A stretch of 64,000 nucleotides of DNA from Acidobacterium sp. (lineage in GTDB: Bacteria; Acidobacteriota; Vicinamibacteria; Vicinamibacterales; UBA2999): assembly GCA_002737365.1 (NCBI GenBank), contig NSIL01000009.1:1-64000 (forward strand), given 5' to 3'. This document shows positions 27,517-35,700 of this stretch, one piece after another. Under the pieces are notes generated by a model that was not told where the DNA came from, did no database searches, and was given only the letters and a program-made list of their open reading frames with translations. The position numbers and the translations under genes are program-made. Each line of letters begins with the position of its first letter. Position 1 is the stretch's first letter.

Positions 27517-28835
27517 GGATCAATTGGCGCCGCATAAAGGGACGCCCTTCTGGCATTGTTCTCACCTTGGCGTTCGCGGCAAGCCTGTCTGCCCAGGCGC
27601 CGGTTGACCCGCTGTTCGACACCTTCTTCGCAGCAGAAACGCCGGCCGAGGCACAGACCGCGGCCGAGCAACTGGTGGTTGCCGGCGTGGATTTCGACCG
27701 CACTTACGCGCGGTTGAAGAAAGGCCGCGTTTATGGTGACGAGAAGCGCGGCGAGTACTCGCTGCGGTGGAAGTCGAAGTCGGGTCCATTCTTCAACAAC
27801 ATCGTCGAGGTGCCGGCTGCGTACGATCCGGCCAAGCCGACTCAGTTGCGCGTGCAACTGCATGGTGGCGTGGGCCGGCCGTCGCCCAATCCACCTGCTC
27901 GTGGGGACCAATCTTCAGGTGTGTCCGCGACCGCTCGCACGCCCAATCGCATCGAGGGCGAGCAGCAGATCTACCTGCATCCGAGCGGCTGGGCCGCGGC
28001 GCAGTGGTGGGACGAGGAACAAATCGACAACATCCTGCGCGCTGTCGACACGCTGAAGCGCAAGTACAACATCGACGAGTCGCGCATCTACCTCACCGGC
28101 ATTTCCGACGGCGGCACCGGCGTCTACTACATGGCGCTGAAGGAGCCCGCGCTGTGGTCGTCGTACCTGCCGCTCAATGGCAGCATCGCCGTGATCCGCG
28201 GTCCGCAGAATGGCGCCGACGGCGAGATGTACGGCAACAATCTCATGAATGTGCCGCTCTACATCGTCAACGGCGAGCTCGACAACCTGTATCCCGTTGA
28301 CCAGGTTGAGCCGCACATCAAGTGGTTCCAGTCGATGGGCGTGCCGCTGGTGTTCCGCCCGCAACCCGGTGCCGGCCACAACACCGCGTGGTGGCCGACG
28401 GAGCGGGAGCCGTACGAGAAGTTCGTGCGTGAGCATGCGCGCGTGACGCATCCGGCGAAGCTGTCGTGGGAGACCGAGCGCACCGACAAGTTCAATCGCA
28501 ACCGCTGGCTGATCATCAACGAGCTGCGGCCAGATGCCTCGCGCGAGACCGAACTGAAGGACCGCGGCTTCTTCCAGCACCTCAAGCTGTCAGGCCGGGT
28601 TGATGTGACCCGTGACGGCAACACCTTCGATGCGAAGGTCCGCGACGTAGCCGCGTTCACGCTGCTGCTATCGCCTGATGCGGTTGATTTCTCGAAGCCG
28701 GTCACCGTCATGGTGAATGGCAACCCGGCCTTCAGCGGCACGGTGAAGAAGGATCCGGCCACGCTGCTGCGCTGGGCGGCGCGTGACAACGATCGAACAG
28801 CGCTCTACGGAGCGGAACTGAGGATTGCTCCATGA
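27513..28835 (+). CDS. secreted alpha/beta hydrolase (esterase-like)
   Basis: 440 residues from ATG 27513. A cleavable signal (IVLTLAFAASLSAQA) is followed by a helical segment, then LRVQLHGGVGRPSP (oxyanion strand), the Ser elbow YLTGISDGGTGVYY, an acid candidate in YIVNGELDNLYPVD and His in PGAGHNTAWWP. This is the PHB-depolymerase/feruloyl-esterase-like fold. After about 330 a beta-rich C-terminal domain follows. The start codon overlaps the Nudix stop, so the pair is probably cotranscribed, although the functions do not obviously match. Confidence 0.78.
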   Translation: MRINWRRIKGRPSGIVLTLAFAASLSAQAPVDPLFDTFFAAETPAEAQTAAEQLVVAGVDFDRTYARLKKGRVYGDEKRGEYSLRWKSKSGPFFNNIVEVPAAYDPAKPTQLRVQLHGGVGRPSPNPPARGDQSSGVSATARTPNRIEGEQQIYLHPSGWAAAQWWDEEQIDNILRAVDTLKRKYNIDESRIYLTGISDGGTGVYYMALKEPALWSSYLPLNGSIAVIRGPQNGADGEMYGNNLMNVPLYIVNGELDNLYPVDQVEPHIKWFQSMGVPLVFRPQPGAGHNTAWWPTEREPYEKFVREHARVTHPAKLSWETERTDKFNRNRWLIINELRPDASRETELKDRGFFQHLKLSGRVDVTRDGNTFDAKVRDVAAFTLLLSPDAVDFSKPVTVMVNGNPAFSGTVKKDPATLLRWAARDNDRTALYGAELRIAP

Positions 28836-28914
28836 GTGCCGCCCTCCTGGCACCATCCGAGGTGCCGCGCTCTTGGCACTTCCTGTCAGGCGGCCCTGCT
28901 GGCACTTCTTGTCA
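28835..28914. repeat. cluster of CTGGCAC-type short repeats
   Basis: Copy 1, 28835-28854, differs by one base from 8879-8898. Copy 2 (28861-28880) begins GGTGCCGCGCTCTTGGCAC. TGGCACTTCYTGTCA occurs at 28874-28888 and again at 28900-28914. The cluster sits between the hydrolase and symporter 3' ends and encodes the last symporter residues. Related words occur at 22444-22455 and about 33161-33173. Confidence 0.6.
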
Positions 28915-30283
28915 TTAACATCCCGGCATATCCAACCGCGCTGGCCATCAATCCCCACAGGCTCGGGTCCCACCAGCCCGTGCGGTCGGTGCCGAACTGC
29001 ACCGCCAACAATGCCGTGACGCCGCACACGATGGCCGCCATCGCTTCTCGCGCTCCCGCGCGCGTCGACCACAGCGCGCCGACCATCGGCACGAAGAGCG
29101 TCGCGCTCAGCAGCGAATAGAAAATCTTCATCGCATCGATGATGGTCGCCAACTGGGTGGCCAGAAGCATGCCGAGCACGCCGCCGATCAGGGCCGCGAC
29201 CCGGGCGACAAACAGCATCTGTGCCGAGGTCGCCTTCGGGTTGATGAACCGCTGGTACAGATCGCGGGAGGACGAGGTCGCCACCATGAACAGGATGGCA
29301 TCGCACGTGCTGACCTCGGCCGTGAAGATGGCGGCGAGACTGAGCGCCCCGATCGCCACCGGCAGTTCCGCCAGCAAGACCGTCGGCAGCACGACATTCG
29401 CGCTTGCGATGTCGGGATGATTGACCCGCGCCGCCATGCCCAGCACCACCGGCAGGAACGAAAACAGCATCTGCGCACCGGCCGCCACGCCCAGCCCAAT
29501 GCGCACGCTCCGCGCATCAATCGCGCCGTACGCCTTCTGGACGAGGCCCGGCGAGATGATGAACCCAGGCGTCAGCAGGATCAGCAGCGTCCAGCCCGAT
29601 GACACCCCGGCGGAGTACATCGGATCCCAATAGGTGGACGGAATGCCGGGCGCCGCCGCAATGCCCTCCAGGCCGCCGACCTTCATCAGGATCAGCGGCG
29701 CGGCCACGAGAAAGCCGCCAAGCAGGACCACCAACTGCAAGGCGTTGACCCACGCCGAGCTTAGCAACCCACCGGCCGTGAAGTACACCGTCATGGCCAT
29801 GCCGCCAATGACAATGCCCTGCCATCGCGGCAGCCCGCCGACCACTTCGAGCACGGCGGCCCCCGCGATCAACTGTCCGGCCAGCAAGGCCAGCGCGCCG
29901 ACGGCGATCAGTAAACCCACCAGTCCTCGGACCGCGCCACCGTACCTCTCCTCGAGGAAATCGCCGACGGTGAAATGGCCGCGGTCGGACGCCAACTGCC
30001 ACAGCTTGGGACCGACCCACAACGCGAGCACGAGCGTGCCGATGGCTACCGCGCCGTTCCACCACAACGCACCAAGGCCGTCCCGATAGGCGAGCCCGGC
30101 GGCGCCCACCGTCGTCCCGGCGCCGATGTTCGCCGCGAGCACCGTACTCGCGATCAGCGGCCATGACAGGCGGCGGCCGGCGACGAAGAAGTCGGCGGCG
30201 CCGGTCACGCGGCGGCCCACCCACACGCCAAAGGCGGTGAGGGCGGCCGTGTAGGTGATCAGGAAGACGAGGGCAACGTTCAC
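28886..30283 (-). CDS. sodium:solute symporter (SSS family)
   Basis: 465 residues with 13 predicted hydrophobic segments. NIGAGTTVGAAGLAYRDGLGA in the first unwound helix is the usual substrate/Na+ site, and TAEVSTCDAILFMVATSSSRD is the conserved helix 8 region with the second Na+ site Ser residues. Substrate unknown (the family includes proline, pantothenate, sugar and urea carriers). The stop of the upstream P1-peptidase remnant overlaps its ATG. The last residues (MTRSASRAA) come from the repeat cluster, so the natural C-terminus may have been changed. Confidence 0.85.
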   Translation of the reverse strand: MNVALVFLITYTAALTAFGVWVGRRVTGAADFFVAGRRLSWPLIASTVLAANIGAGTTVGAAGLAYRDGLGALWWNGAVAIGTLVLALWVGPKLWQLASDRGHFTVGDFLEERYGGAVRGLVGLLIAVGALALLAGQLIAGAAVLEVVGGLPRWQGIVIGGMAMTVYFTAGGLLSSAWVNALQLVVLLGGFLVAAPLILMKVGGLEGIAAAPGIPSTYWDPMYSAGVSSGWTLLILLTPGFIISPGLVQKAYGAIDARSVRIGLGVAAGAQMLFSFLPVVLGMAARVNHPDIASANVVLPTVLLAELPVAIGALSLAAIFTAEVSTCDAILFMVATSSSRDLYQRFINPKATSAQMLFVARVAALIGGVLGMLLATQLATIIDAMKIFYSLLSATLFVPMVGALWSTRAGAREAMAAIVCGVTALLAVQFGTDRTGWWDPSLWGLMASAVGYAGMLMTRSASRAA

Positions 30284-30657
30284 GGGCGGCGCAGGTCGCG
30301 AACGGCCAGGATGTTCGGCCGGCCAGTATTTTCACGGACGCCGCGCAGGATCGCGTCGGCCATCACCCCGGCGGCGAGGCCGCCGATCAGCGAGACGTTG
30401 GCGTCGCCCGGGACCATGGCGCGGGCAAACCCGTCGTGCGCCATGTCGGCGACCTTCTTCGCCTGGGCCTTGGTCAGCTTCGCATTCGTGGCACTCAAGC
30501 CGATCGTGGTGTTCTCGCCGGGTCGCGGCTTCTCAGGGGAGCCGTTGCGCATCGCCACGCGCGCCTGCGCCAATGCTGCCTTCCGCGATTGCGCCGACGG
30601 CGCCGCTGCCATCACCGCAGCAAGGGAGCAACCCACGAGCATCCGCGTCATGGCCAC
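30280..30657 (-). pseudogene. P1-family (S58/DmpA-type) peptidase remnant
   Basis: 125 residues. A signal peptide (to APSAQS) is followed almost at once by GENTTIGLSATNAKLTKAQA and KKVADMAHDGFARAM. These match the region around the autoprocessing Ser/Thr and the following helix near the C-terminus of P1 aminopeptidases (about 350-400 residues). The large N-terminal domain and the later DGDTxFALATG-type segment are missing. The ATGA overlap with the symporter is intact, so the deletion lies inside the gene. Confidence 0.55.
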
Positions 30658-30668
30658 ATCTTCTCACT

Positions 30669-30674
30669 TATACT
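30669..30674 (+). promoter_or_regulatory. TATACT -10 box, 7 bases before the amidase ATG
   Basis: TATACT is followed by CCGCGTG and then ATG 30682. A start site 6-7 bases after the box would fall on the A of the ATG, so a leaderless transcript is expected. No Shine-Dalgarno sequence precedes the ATG. Confidence 0.5.
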
Positions 30675-30681
30675 CCGCGTG

Positions 30682-33147
30682 ATGCGAACCCTCAAGGCAC
30701 TGGCCCTTGCGACCATCGGCGCGGCGATTTGTGCCATCAGCGTCGTCGCCGTTACGCGCGTGCCTTCGAGCGACGGCCAGTTCTGGGACCTCCAGGACAC
30801 CTCGCCGTGGTCGCAAGACAGCGGCGGCATCGCCACCGGCGGGCGTGCCAACCCGTTCAATGGCTTTGGCTATCTCAAGCTCCAGGTGCGGCGCGCGGAC
30901 AACTCGCTGGTGGTCACCAATCAGTATCTGCATGGCTTCGGCCTGCACCACGATGGCGCCGGCCGCTTCGACTCGACCACCCCCGCCTGGCACGAGGGCA
31001 TCATCATTGCCAGGGGGATCAGCACGTCGAAGGACACCGCCTACCTGCGCTACTTCGATTCGTTCACCAACACGACCGCTGACGAGCGCACGGTGCGCGT
31101 CGCCTGGGGTGGCGCCGTCGGCACGGGTGAGGACGGCGGCCCCGCCACCGTCGCGACTACCTCCAGCGGCGATCAGCAGATCGATCTCGCCGACAGCTTT
31201 GTCACGATGATGCAAAACGCGAAGGGCGCGGCTCAGCCGGTTGACGGCCCCTCGGGTCACGGGCCGTCCGCGCACGTGCTGGGCACTCGCCGCGGTGCGT
31301 TGACATCGATCGGCGACATCTACGGCGATCCCTTCGACGCGGCCTGGCCTGGGATGGACACCGCGCACATCGGCTATATCTTCACGCTGCGCTTGCGCCC
31401 GGGCGAGACCGCGGCCCTGGTGACGTTCGTCGTGAAGGGGCTCTCTGAGATCTACGATCCCCGTGGTGGCCATCCAATTCCGCTCAAGGACGCGTTGGTA
31501 ACTGGGGAAGCCGTCTATGCCGGAGCCGATGCGAAGGTGCCGGCCGCCGGGTCCGAGATCGCGCGCGTGACCGCGGTCGCCAGGCAACTGGTGGCCGCGC
31601 CGGACTTGCGCGGCCTGACGGCCCTGCAGCGTTCCCAAATCGTCAACTGGCCGGCCACACCCGCGCCAGCGGCCTTCACGGTGTTTGAAAAGACCGTCAC
31701 CCAACTGCAGGACGCGATGACGCGCAACCTCGTCTCATCCGAAGACATCACCCGGGAGTACCTGGCGCGGCTGTCGCAGTACGACCGTCACGGCCCGACC
31801 TTCCGTGCCGTGCTCTCGATCAACCCACGAGCAATTGCCGATGCTCGCGCCCGCGACGCCGAACGAGCGAGTGGCCGCATCCGGAGCCCGTTCCACGGCG
31901 TGCCGGTCGTGTTCAAGGACAACATCGATGCCGTCGAGCTGCCCACCACGAGCGGTTCACTGGCGCTGGTCGATCACCGGCCCCGTCTCGACTCGCGCGT
32001 CGCCGCCGGCATGAAACAGGGCGGTGCGGTCGTTCTCGGCAAGGCCAATCTTGACGAGTTTCCGTTTGGTGACTTCGGCATCAGCACCGTGGGCGGTACT
32101 ATCGGCAACGCCTACGACCCGTCGTTGAGCACGTCCGGTTCCAGCGGCGGCAGCGCCACCGCGGTGGCGGCCAGCCTGGCCGCGCTGGGGTTCGGCACCG
32201 ACACCTGTAACTCGCTGTCGAACCCCGCGGCCTTTGCGTCGCTCGCTACCATTCGCACGACACGGGGCATGACGAGCCGTGCCGGCGTGATGCCTCTGAA
32301 CACTTTTAACGATGCCGTGGGCCCTATGGCTAAGTCGGTCCGCGAGGTGGCCATGGCCCTCGACCTGGTGACCGGCTCGGATCCCGAAGATCCGGTGACG
32401 GCCACCGCCGCGTCGCACATTTCCGGTTCGTTCGCCCAGGGCCTGGATGCCGCATCGCTCAAGGGCAAGCGCATCGGCGCGCTGCGCCAGCGTTTCGTTG
32501 GCTTCACCGGCGAACGCGACGTCGCCGCCAACATGGAACGTGTGATCAAGGAACTGCAGTCTGCCGGCGCCATCGTGGTTGATGTCGCCATCGCCGACTA
32601 CGACGCGAAGTACGCCGCCGCACGAGGCTCGGCACCCGGTTCACTGCGAGCCGGATGGGAGGCCTACCTGTCTCGTGGCGCGAAGCCGGGAGACAAGGTC
32701 CTGACGATCCAGGAGCTACTCGCGTCAGGGAAGCTGGCGCCGGTCAGCGCGCGTCGATTCGAGGGCGCGCTGGTGCCGGTGGCGGCCGGGACCGCGCTCG
32801 ATGAGGCGACCCGCCGGTTCTTTGCAGGTCGCGAGGCCTTCCGGCAGATCTTTGTGGATCTTATGGACCAGCAGAAGCTTGATGCGCTGCTGTTCCCGGC
32901 CAACCAGGCGCGTCCCCACACCCACGAGGGCGGTCTTGAGCGATACGGATCGGAGCCCGGCACGTGTGAGGAGAGCGCCGCGACCGGACTGCCGCAAGTG
33001 ACCGTGCCGGCCGGATTCATCGGTGGCCGCTACCCGGTCGGGGTGTCGTTGCTCGGGCGGATGTGGGATGACAAGCGGTTGCTGGAGTTGGCTGCTGCCT
33101 ACGAACGGGCCACGCATCACCGGCGGCCGCCCACCACCGTGAAATAA
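30682..33147 (+). CDS. large secreted amidase with an unrecognised N-terminal domain
   Basis: 821 residues from ATG 30682. A signal/anchor (LALATIGAAICAISVVAV) is followed by a ~300-residue beta-rich domain with many Gly/Thr/Asp, starting QFWDLQDTSPWSQDSGG and containing YLHGFGLHHDGAGRFD. From about 345 to the end is an amidase-signature enzyme: Lys in VVFKDNIDA, cis-Ser in TSGSSGGSATA, nucleophile-region FGTDTCNSLSNPAA. Cys occupies the residue before NS where GGS is common. It may hydrolyse peptides or amides outside the cell with the N-domain as a binding module. The stop codon lies in the arm of a long hairpin. Confidence 0.83.
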   Translation: MRTLKALALATIGAAICAISVVAVTRVPSSDGQFWDLQDTSPWSQDSGGIATGGRANPFNGFGYLKLQVRRADNSLVVTNQYLHGFGLHHDGAGRFDSTTPAWHEGIIIARGISTSKDTAYLRYFDSFTNTTADERTVRVAWGGAVGTGEDGGPATVATTSSGDQQIDLADSFVTMMQNAKGAAQPVDGPSGHGPSAHVLGTRRGALTSIGDIYGDPFDAAWPGMDTAHIGYIFTLRLRPGETAALVTFVVKGLSEIYDPRGGHPIPLKDALVTGEAVYAGADAKVPAAGSEIARVTAVARQLVAAPDLRGLTALQRSQIVNWPATPAPAAFTVFEKTVTQLQDAMTRNLVSSEDITREYLARLSQYDRHGPTFRAVLSINPRAIADARARDAERASGRIRSPFHGVPVVFKDNIDAVELPTTSGSLALVDHRPRLDSRVAAGMKQGGAVVLGKANLDEFPFGDFGISTVGGTIGNAYDPSLSTSGSSGGSATAVAASLAALGFGTDTCNSLSNPAAFASLATIRTTRGMTSRAGVMPLNTFNDAVGPMAKSVREVAMALDLVTGSDPEDPVTATAASHISGSFAQGLDAASLKGKRIGALRQRFVGFTGERDVAANMERVIKELQSAGAIVVDVAIADYDAKYAAARGSAPGSLRAGWEAYLSRGAKPGDKVLTIQELLASGKLAPVSARRFEGALVPVAAGTALDEATRRFFAGREAFRQIFVDLMDQQKLDALLFPANQARPHTHEGGLERYGSEPGTCEESAATGLPQVTVPAGFIGGRYPVGVSLLGRMWDDKRLLELAAAYERATHHRRPPTTVK

Positions 33148-33192
33148 GGTCAGACCCCCAGCAGGAAGTGCCGAGGGGTCTGACCCTATTTC
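33141..33192. terminator. long GGTCAGACCCC hairpin after the amidase
   Basis: GAAATAAGGTCAGACCCC (33141-33158) pairs with GGGGTCTGACCCTATTTC (33175-33192) over 18 bases with one mismatch; the 16-base loop contains AGGAAGTGCCGA, a relative of the CTGGCAC repeat. GGGGTCAGACCC also occurs inside ctaA near 22058, so this is probably a dispersed palindromic element that may also stop transcription. Confidence 0.6.
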
Positions 33193-33271
33193 AGCACAGC
33201 CGGTTGGCCGACGAACAGCAGACCCGTGAGCAGGAGGAGGGCGAGGCGTTCGTCCTCCTCATGAGAGTGGC

Positions 33272-33385
33272 CTACTGATAGATTTTGGTGAAGTTAATCG
33301 AAGCGCCGCCGACTTGCGGCGCATTGCCACGGCCCTCGGCCTGTTCGAGCCGCAATGCGAGTGCCCGATCAACGAAGAGGTTCAT
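33272..33385 (-). pseudogene. 5' fragment of a GNAT-like acetyltransferase gene
   Basis: 37 codons from ATG 33385, coupled by ATGA to the stop of the serine hydrolase. MNLFVDRALALRLEQAEGRG resembles the opening helix of a family of GNAT proteins, then the frame ends after 17 more residues (GGASINFTKIYQ at the end). Recognition rests only on this short opening, so identity is uncertain. The remaining ~250 codons expected are not present. Confidence 0.3.
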
Positions 33386-34638
33386 CGCAACGCTTGATAG
33401 ATCAGGTTCGGGAACGCGTCGCGAAGGTCGCTGCCGTTCGGGACCAACTGCATCATCAGGACCATCACGAGACGCTGGTCGGGATCGATGCGATAAGTGG
33501 AGCCATAGGCGCCGCCCCATCCGAACGAGCCCTCGCTCTGCATGCCGCCGGCGCCATAGCGGTCGGTGGTCTCGAAGCCAAGGCCGAACCCCAAACCAGT
33601 GGTGGAGTGCAGCGTGCCCACCTGGTTGGTGGCCATCAGGCGGACGCTGCGGGGCGAGAGCAAACGCACACCGTCCACGGTGCCGCCCAGGCGCATCGCT
33701 TCGAGGAAGCGCGCATAGTCGCGGGCGGTCGACAGCAATCCAGCCCCGCCGGCGAAATTCCTGCGCGGCCCATCGACGTAGTGGCCTTGCCCCCGCGCGC
33801 CGTCTGGTGCGCGCACGTAACTCGCGTCCTTGCTCGCGTAGACCGCCGAGAAGCGGGCCCGGTCCGCGGGCGGCAGGAAGAACTGCGTGTCCGTCATGCC
33901 GAGAGGCGACGTGATGCGCGTACGCAGGTATTGGTCGAGGGGAATCCCTGAGACCTTCTCGACGATGCAGCCGAGGATGTCGGTGTTGTAGCCATACACC
34001 CACTTCTCGCCGGGCTGCGCCACAAACGGCAGCGTCCCCAACCGCTCCATCGTCGTACAGACGGGCTCGTCCTTGTCGGCGGTGTACCAACCGGCGCCGG
34101 CCGCGGGGCCGAGTCCCTTGGCCTGGTAGAGCTCAGAGACCAATGCCTCGGTGCCATAGGAAATGCCGGCCGTATGCGTCAGCAGGTCGCGAATCGTAAT
34201 CGGCCGGCTCGCAGGCTCGGTGACGACGCCGCTGGCCATCTTCGCAGTGGCGACGGTCGTCTTCGCGAAAGTGGGAATGAAGTCACCCGCCCGTCGCCCA
34301 AGCGACAGGCGCCCCTCTTCGATCAACTGCATGATCGCGACGCTGGTCAGCGCCTTGGTCTGCGACGCAATGCGGAAAATCGTATCCGTCGTCATCCGGC
34401 GTCCGGCTTCTTTGTCGGCCCAGCCGAAAGCCTTCTCGTACACCGGCTTGCCGTCCTGCAACACCAGGGCGACAATGCCGGCGATACGGTTGTCGTCGAC
34501 ATAGCGCTGCAATCCACTGTCGATTACGGCGACACGATCGGGCACCAGACCGGCTGGCTTCGATTGCAGCGAGGCTGACGCTGGCATCAATACCAGGGCC
34601 GCCAACACCATCGCGATTGCGATTCGGCTTCTCAACAT
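33382..34638 (-). CDS. serine beta-lactamase-related hydrolase (class C/esterase type)
   Basis: 418 residues with a signal peptide ending near ASASLQS. The SxxK motif is in FRIASQTKALT, the second motif is YGYNTDILG (YxN), and HSTTGLGFG stands in the KTG position, as in EstB-like esterases and penicillin-binding-protein-like hydrolases. The final strand ISRPDQRL-type segment reads YRIDPDQRLVMVLMMQ. True beta-lactamase activity cannot be inferred. It lies 28 bases after the MBL-fold gene in the same direction, so they probably form an operon. Confidence 0.83.
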   Translation of the reverse strand: MLRSRIAIAMVLAALVLMPASASLQSKPAGLVPDRVAVIDSGLQRYVDDNRIAGIVALVLQDGKPVYEKAFGWADKEAGRRMTTDTIFRIASQTKALTSVAIMQLIEEGRLSLGRRAGDFIPTFAKTTVATAKMASGVVTEPASRPITIRDLLTHTAGISYGTEALVSELYQAKGLGPAAGAGWYTADKDEPVCTTMERLGTLPFVAQPGEKWVYGYNTDILGCIVEKVSGIPLDQYLRTRITSPLGMTDTQFFLPPADRARFSAVYASKDASYVRAPDGARGQGHYVDGPRRNFAGGAGLLSTARDYARFLEAMRLGGTVDGVRLLSPRSVRLMATNQVGTLHSTTGLGFGLGFETTDRYGAGGMQSEGSFGWGGAYGSTYRIDPDQRLVMVLMMQLVPNGSDLRDAFPNLIYQALR

Positions 34639-34666
34639 GGACTACCTCTCTGTATTCGCAGCGTGC

Positions 34667-35662
34667 CTAGGGCAATCGCATCATCCCGGCAATCGCGCAT
34701 TCTTCCGCCACTTTGAGGTAACGGCGTACGCTGTCGGTTCCGATCACGTACGGATGCGGATCGCCAGCCTGGCGGGTCGCCATGGCCGGGAGCTTGGTCT
34801 TCGAACCGTCGAAGATGGTGTGGTTGGCGATCAGCACGTCGGCGCCGGTCTTGGCCACGATGTCCCTGAAGCGGCGCGCCGAGTCGATGTAGATCTGAAA
34901 GCGCTCTTTTGAGTGCGGAAAGTTGAACGCGGTACCACCCCAGGCGGCAGCCACGTGACGCGTGCCGCGATCGAAGACCGGCACAATCGTCGAGACCGTG
35001 CCCATGGTGTGACCGGGCGTGATGTAGAAGGTGAGCTGCTGGTCGCCGAGCGTCAGCACCTGACCATCGGTCACCACCAGGTCGCGCTTCGGCTTCGAGG
35101 GGTCACGGGTGTTCTTCTCGAGCATGTCCCAGTCGGCGGCCGACAGCAGCACGCGCGTCTTGAACGAGTCCTGCAGAAACTGCGCGCCGCCCGAGTGGTC
35201 ACGATGGCCATGGCTGACCAGGGCGTACTTGATGGTGGTGGGATCCAGGCCGAGCTTCTTCAGGCCGCCGACAATCTGGCTGTCGACGGAGTACTCGAAG
35301 ATGGTATCGAGAATGATGATGCCGTCGCTCGTTGTCACCGCCCACGCCGAGTATTCTTTTTCGCCGACGAAGTAGAGGTTGTCGAAGACCTTGACGGCGG
35401 CGGTCTCCCACGTCGACTTCGCCGGTGGGCCGGGTGGTCGGGGCGGCGCCGAGGTGGTGGTGGCGGCCGTGGGCGCGGTCAGCGCCGGTTCCGGCTGGCA
35501 CAGGCGATTGAAGAGCCCGAGGTGATCCTGACCGGCGGCGGCCAGGGCGGCGGCGACGTGCGAATCGACAGTTCCCGATGGTGCCTGTGCCTCGACATGC
35601 ACCAGGCCCAGGCCGGCGGCCAGCGCGATCGCCGCAAACGTTCCAGTTGTCGTTGTCCTCAT
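34667..35662 (-). CDS. secreted MBL-fold metallo-hydrolase
   Basis: 331 residues, signal peptide ending near VEAQA, then a Pro/Thr-rich linker (about 60-85). The core has WAVTTSDGIIILDT, the zinc motif VSHGHRDHSGG (HxHxDH), the third ligand in YITPGHTMGT and a late IANHTIFDG His. The layout is like subclass B3 beta-lactamases and related hydrolases, but the long Pro-rich N-region and absence of the B3 loop residues I could check leave activity open. Downstream partner is the serine hydrolase. Confidence 0.8.
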   Translation of the reverse strand: MRTTTTGTFAAIALAAGLGLVHVEAQAPSGTVDSHVAAALAAAGQDHLGLFNRLCQPEPALTAPTAATTTSAPPRPPGPPAKSTWETAAVKVFDNLYFVGEKEYSAWAVTTSDGIIILDTIFEYSVDSQIVGGLKKLGLDPTTIKYALVSHGHRDHSGGAQFLQDSFKTRVLLSAADWDMLEKNTRDPSKPKRDLVVTDGQVLTLGDQQLTFYITPGHTMGTVSTIVPVFDRGTRHVAAAWGGTAFNFPHSKERFQIYIDSARRFRDIVAKTGADVLIANHTIFDGSKTKLPAMATRQAGDPHPYVIGTDSVRRYLKVAEECAIAGMMRLP

Positions 35663-35700
35663 ACCATCCCCCCGGCGCCGATTCTACGCCGATTGACGTC

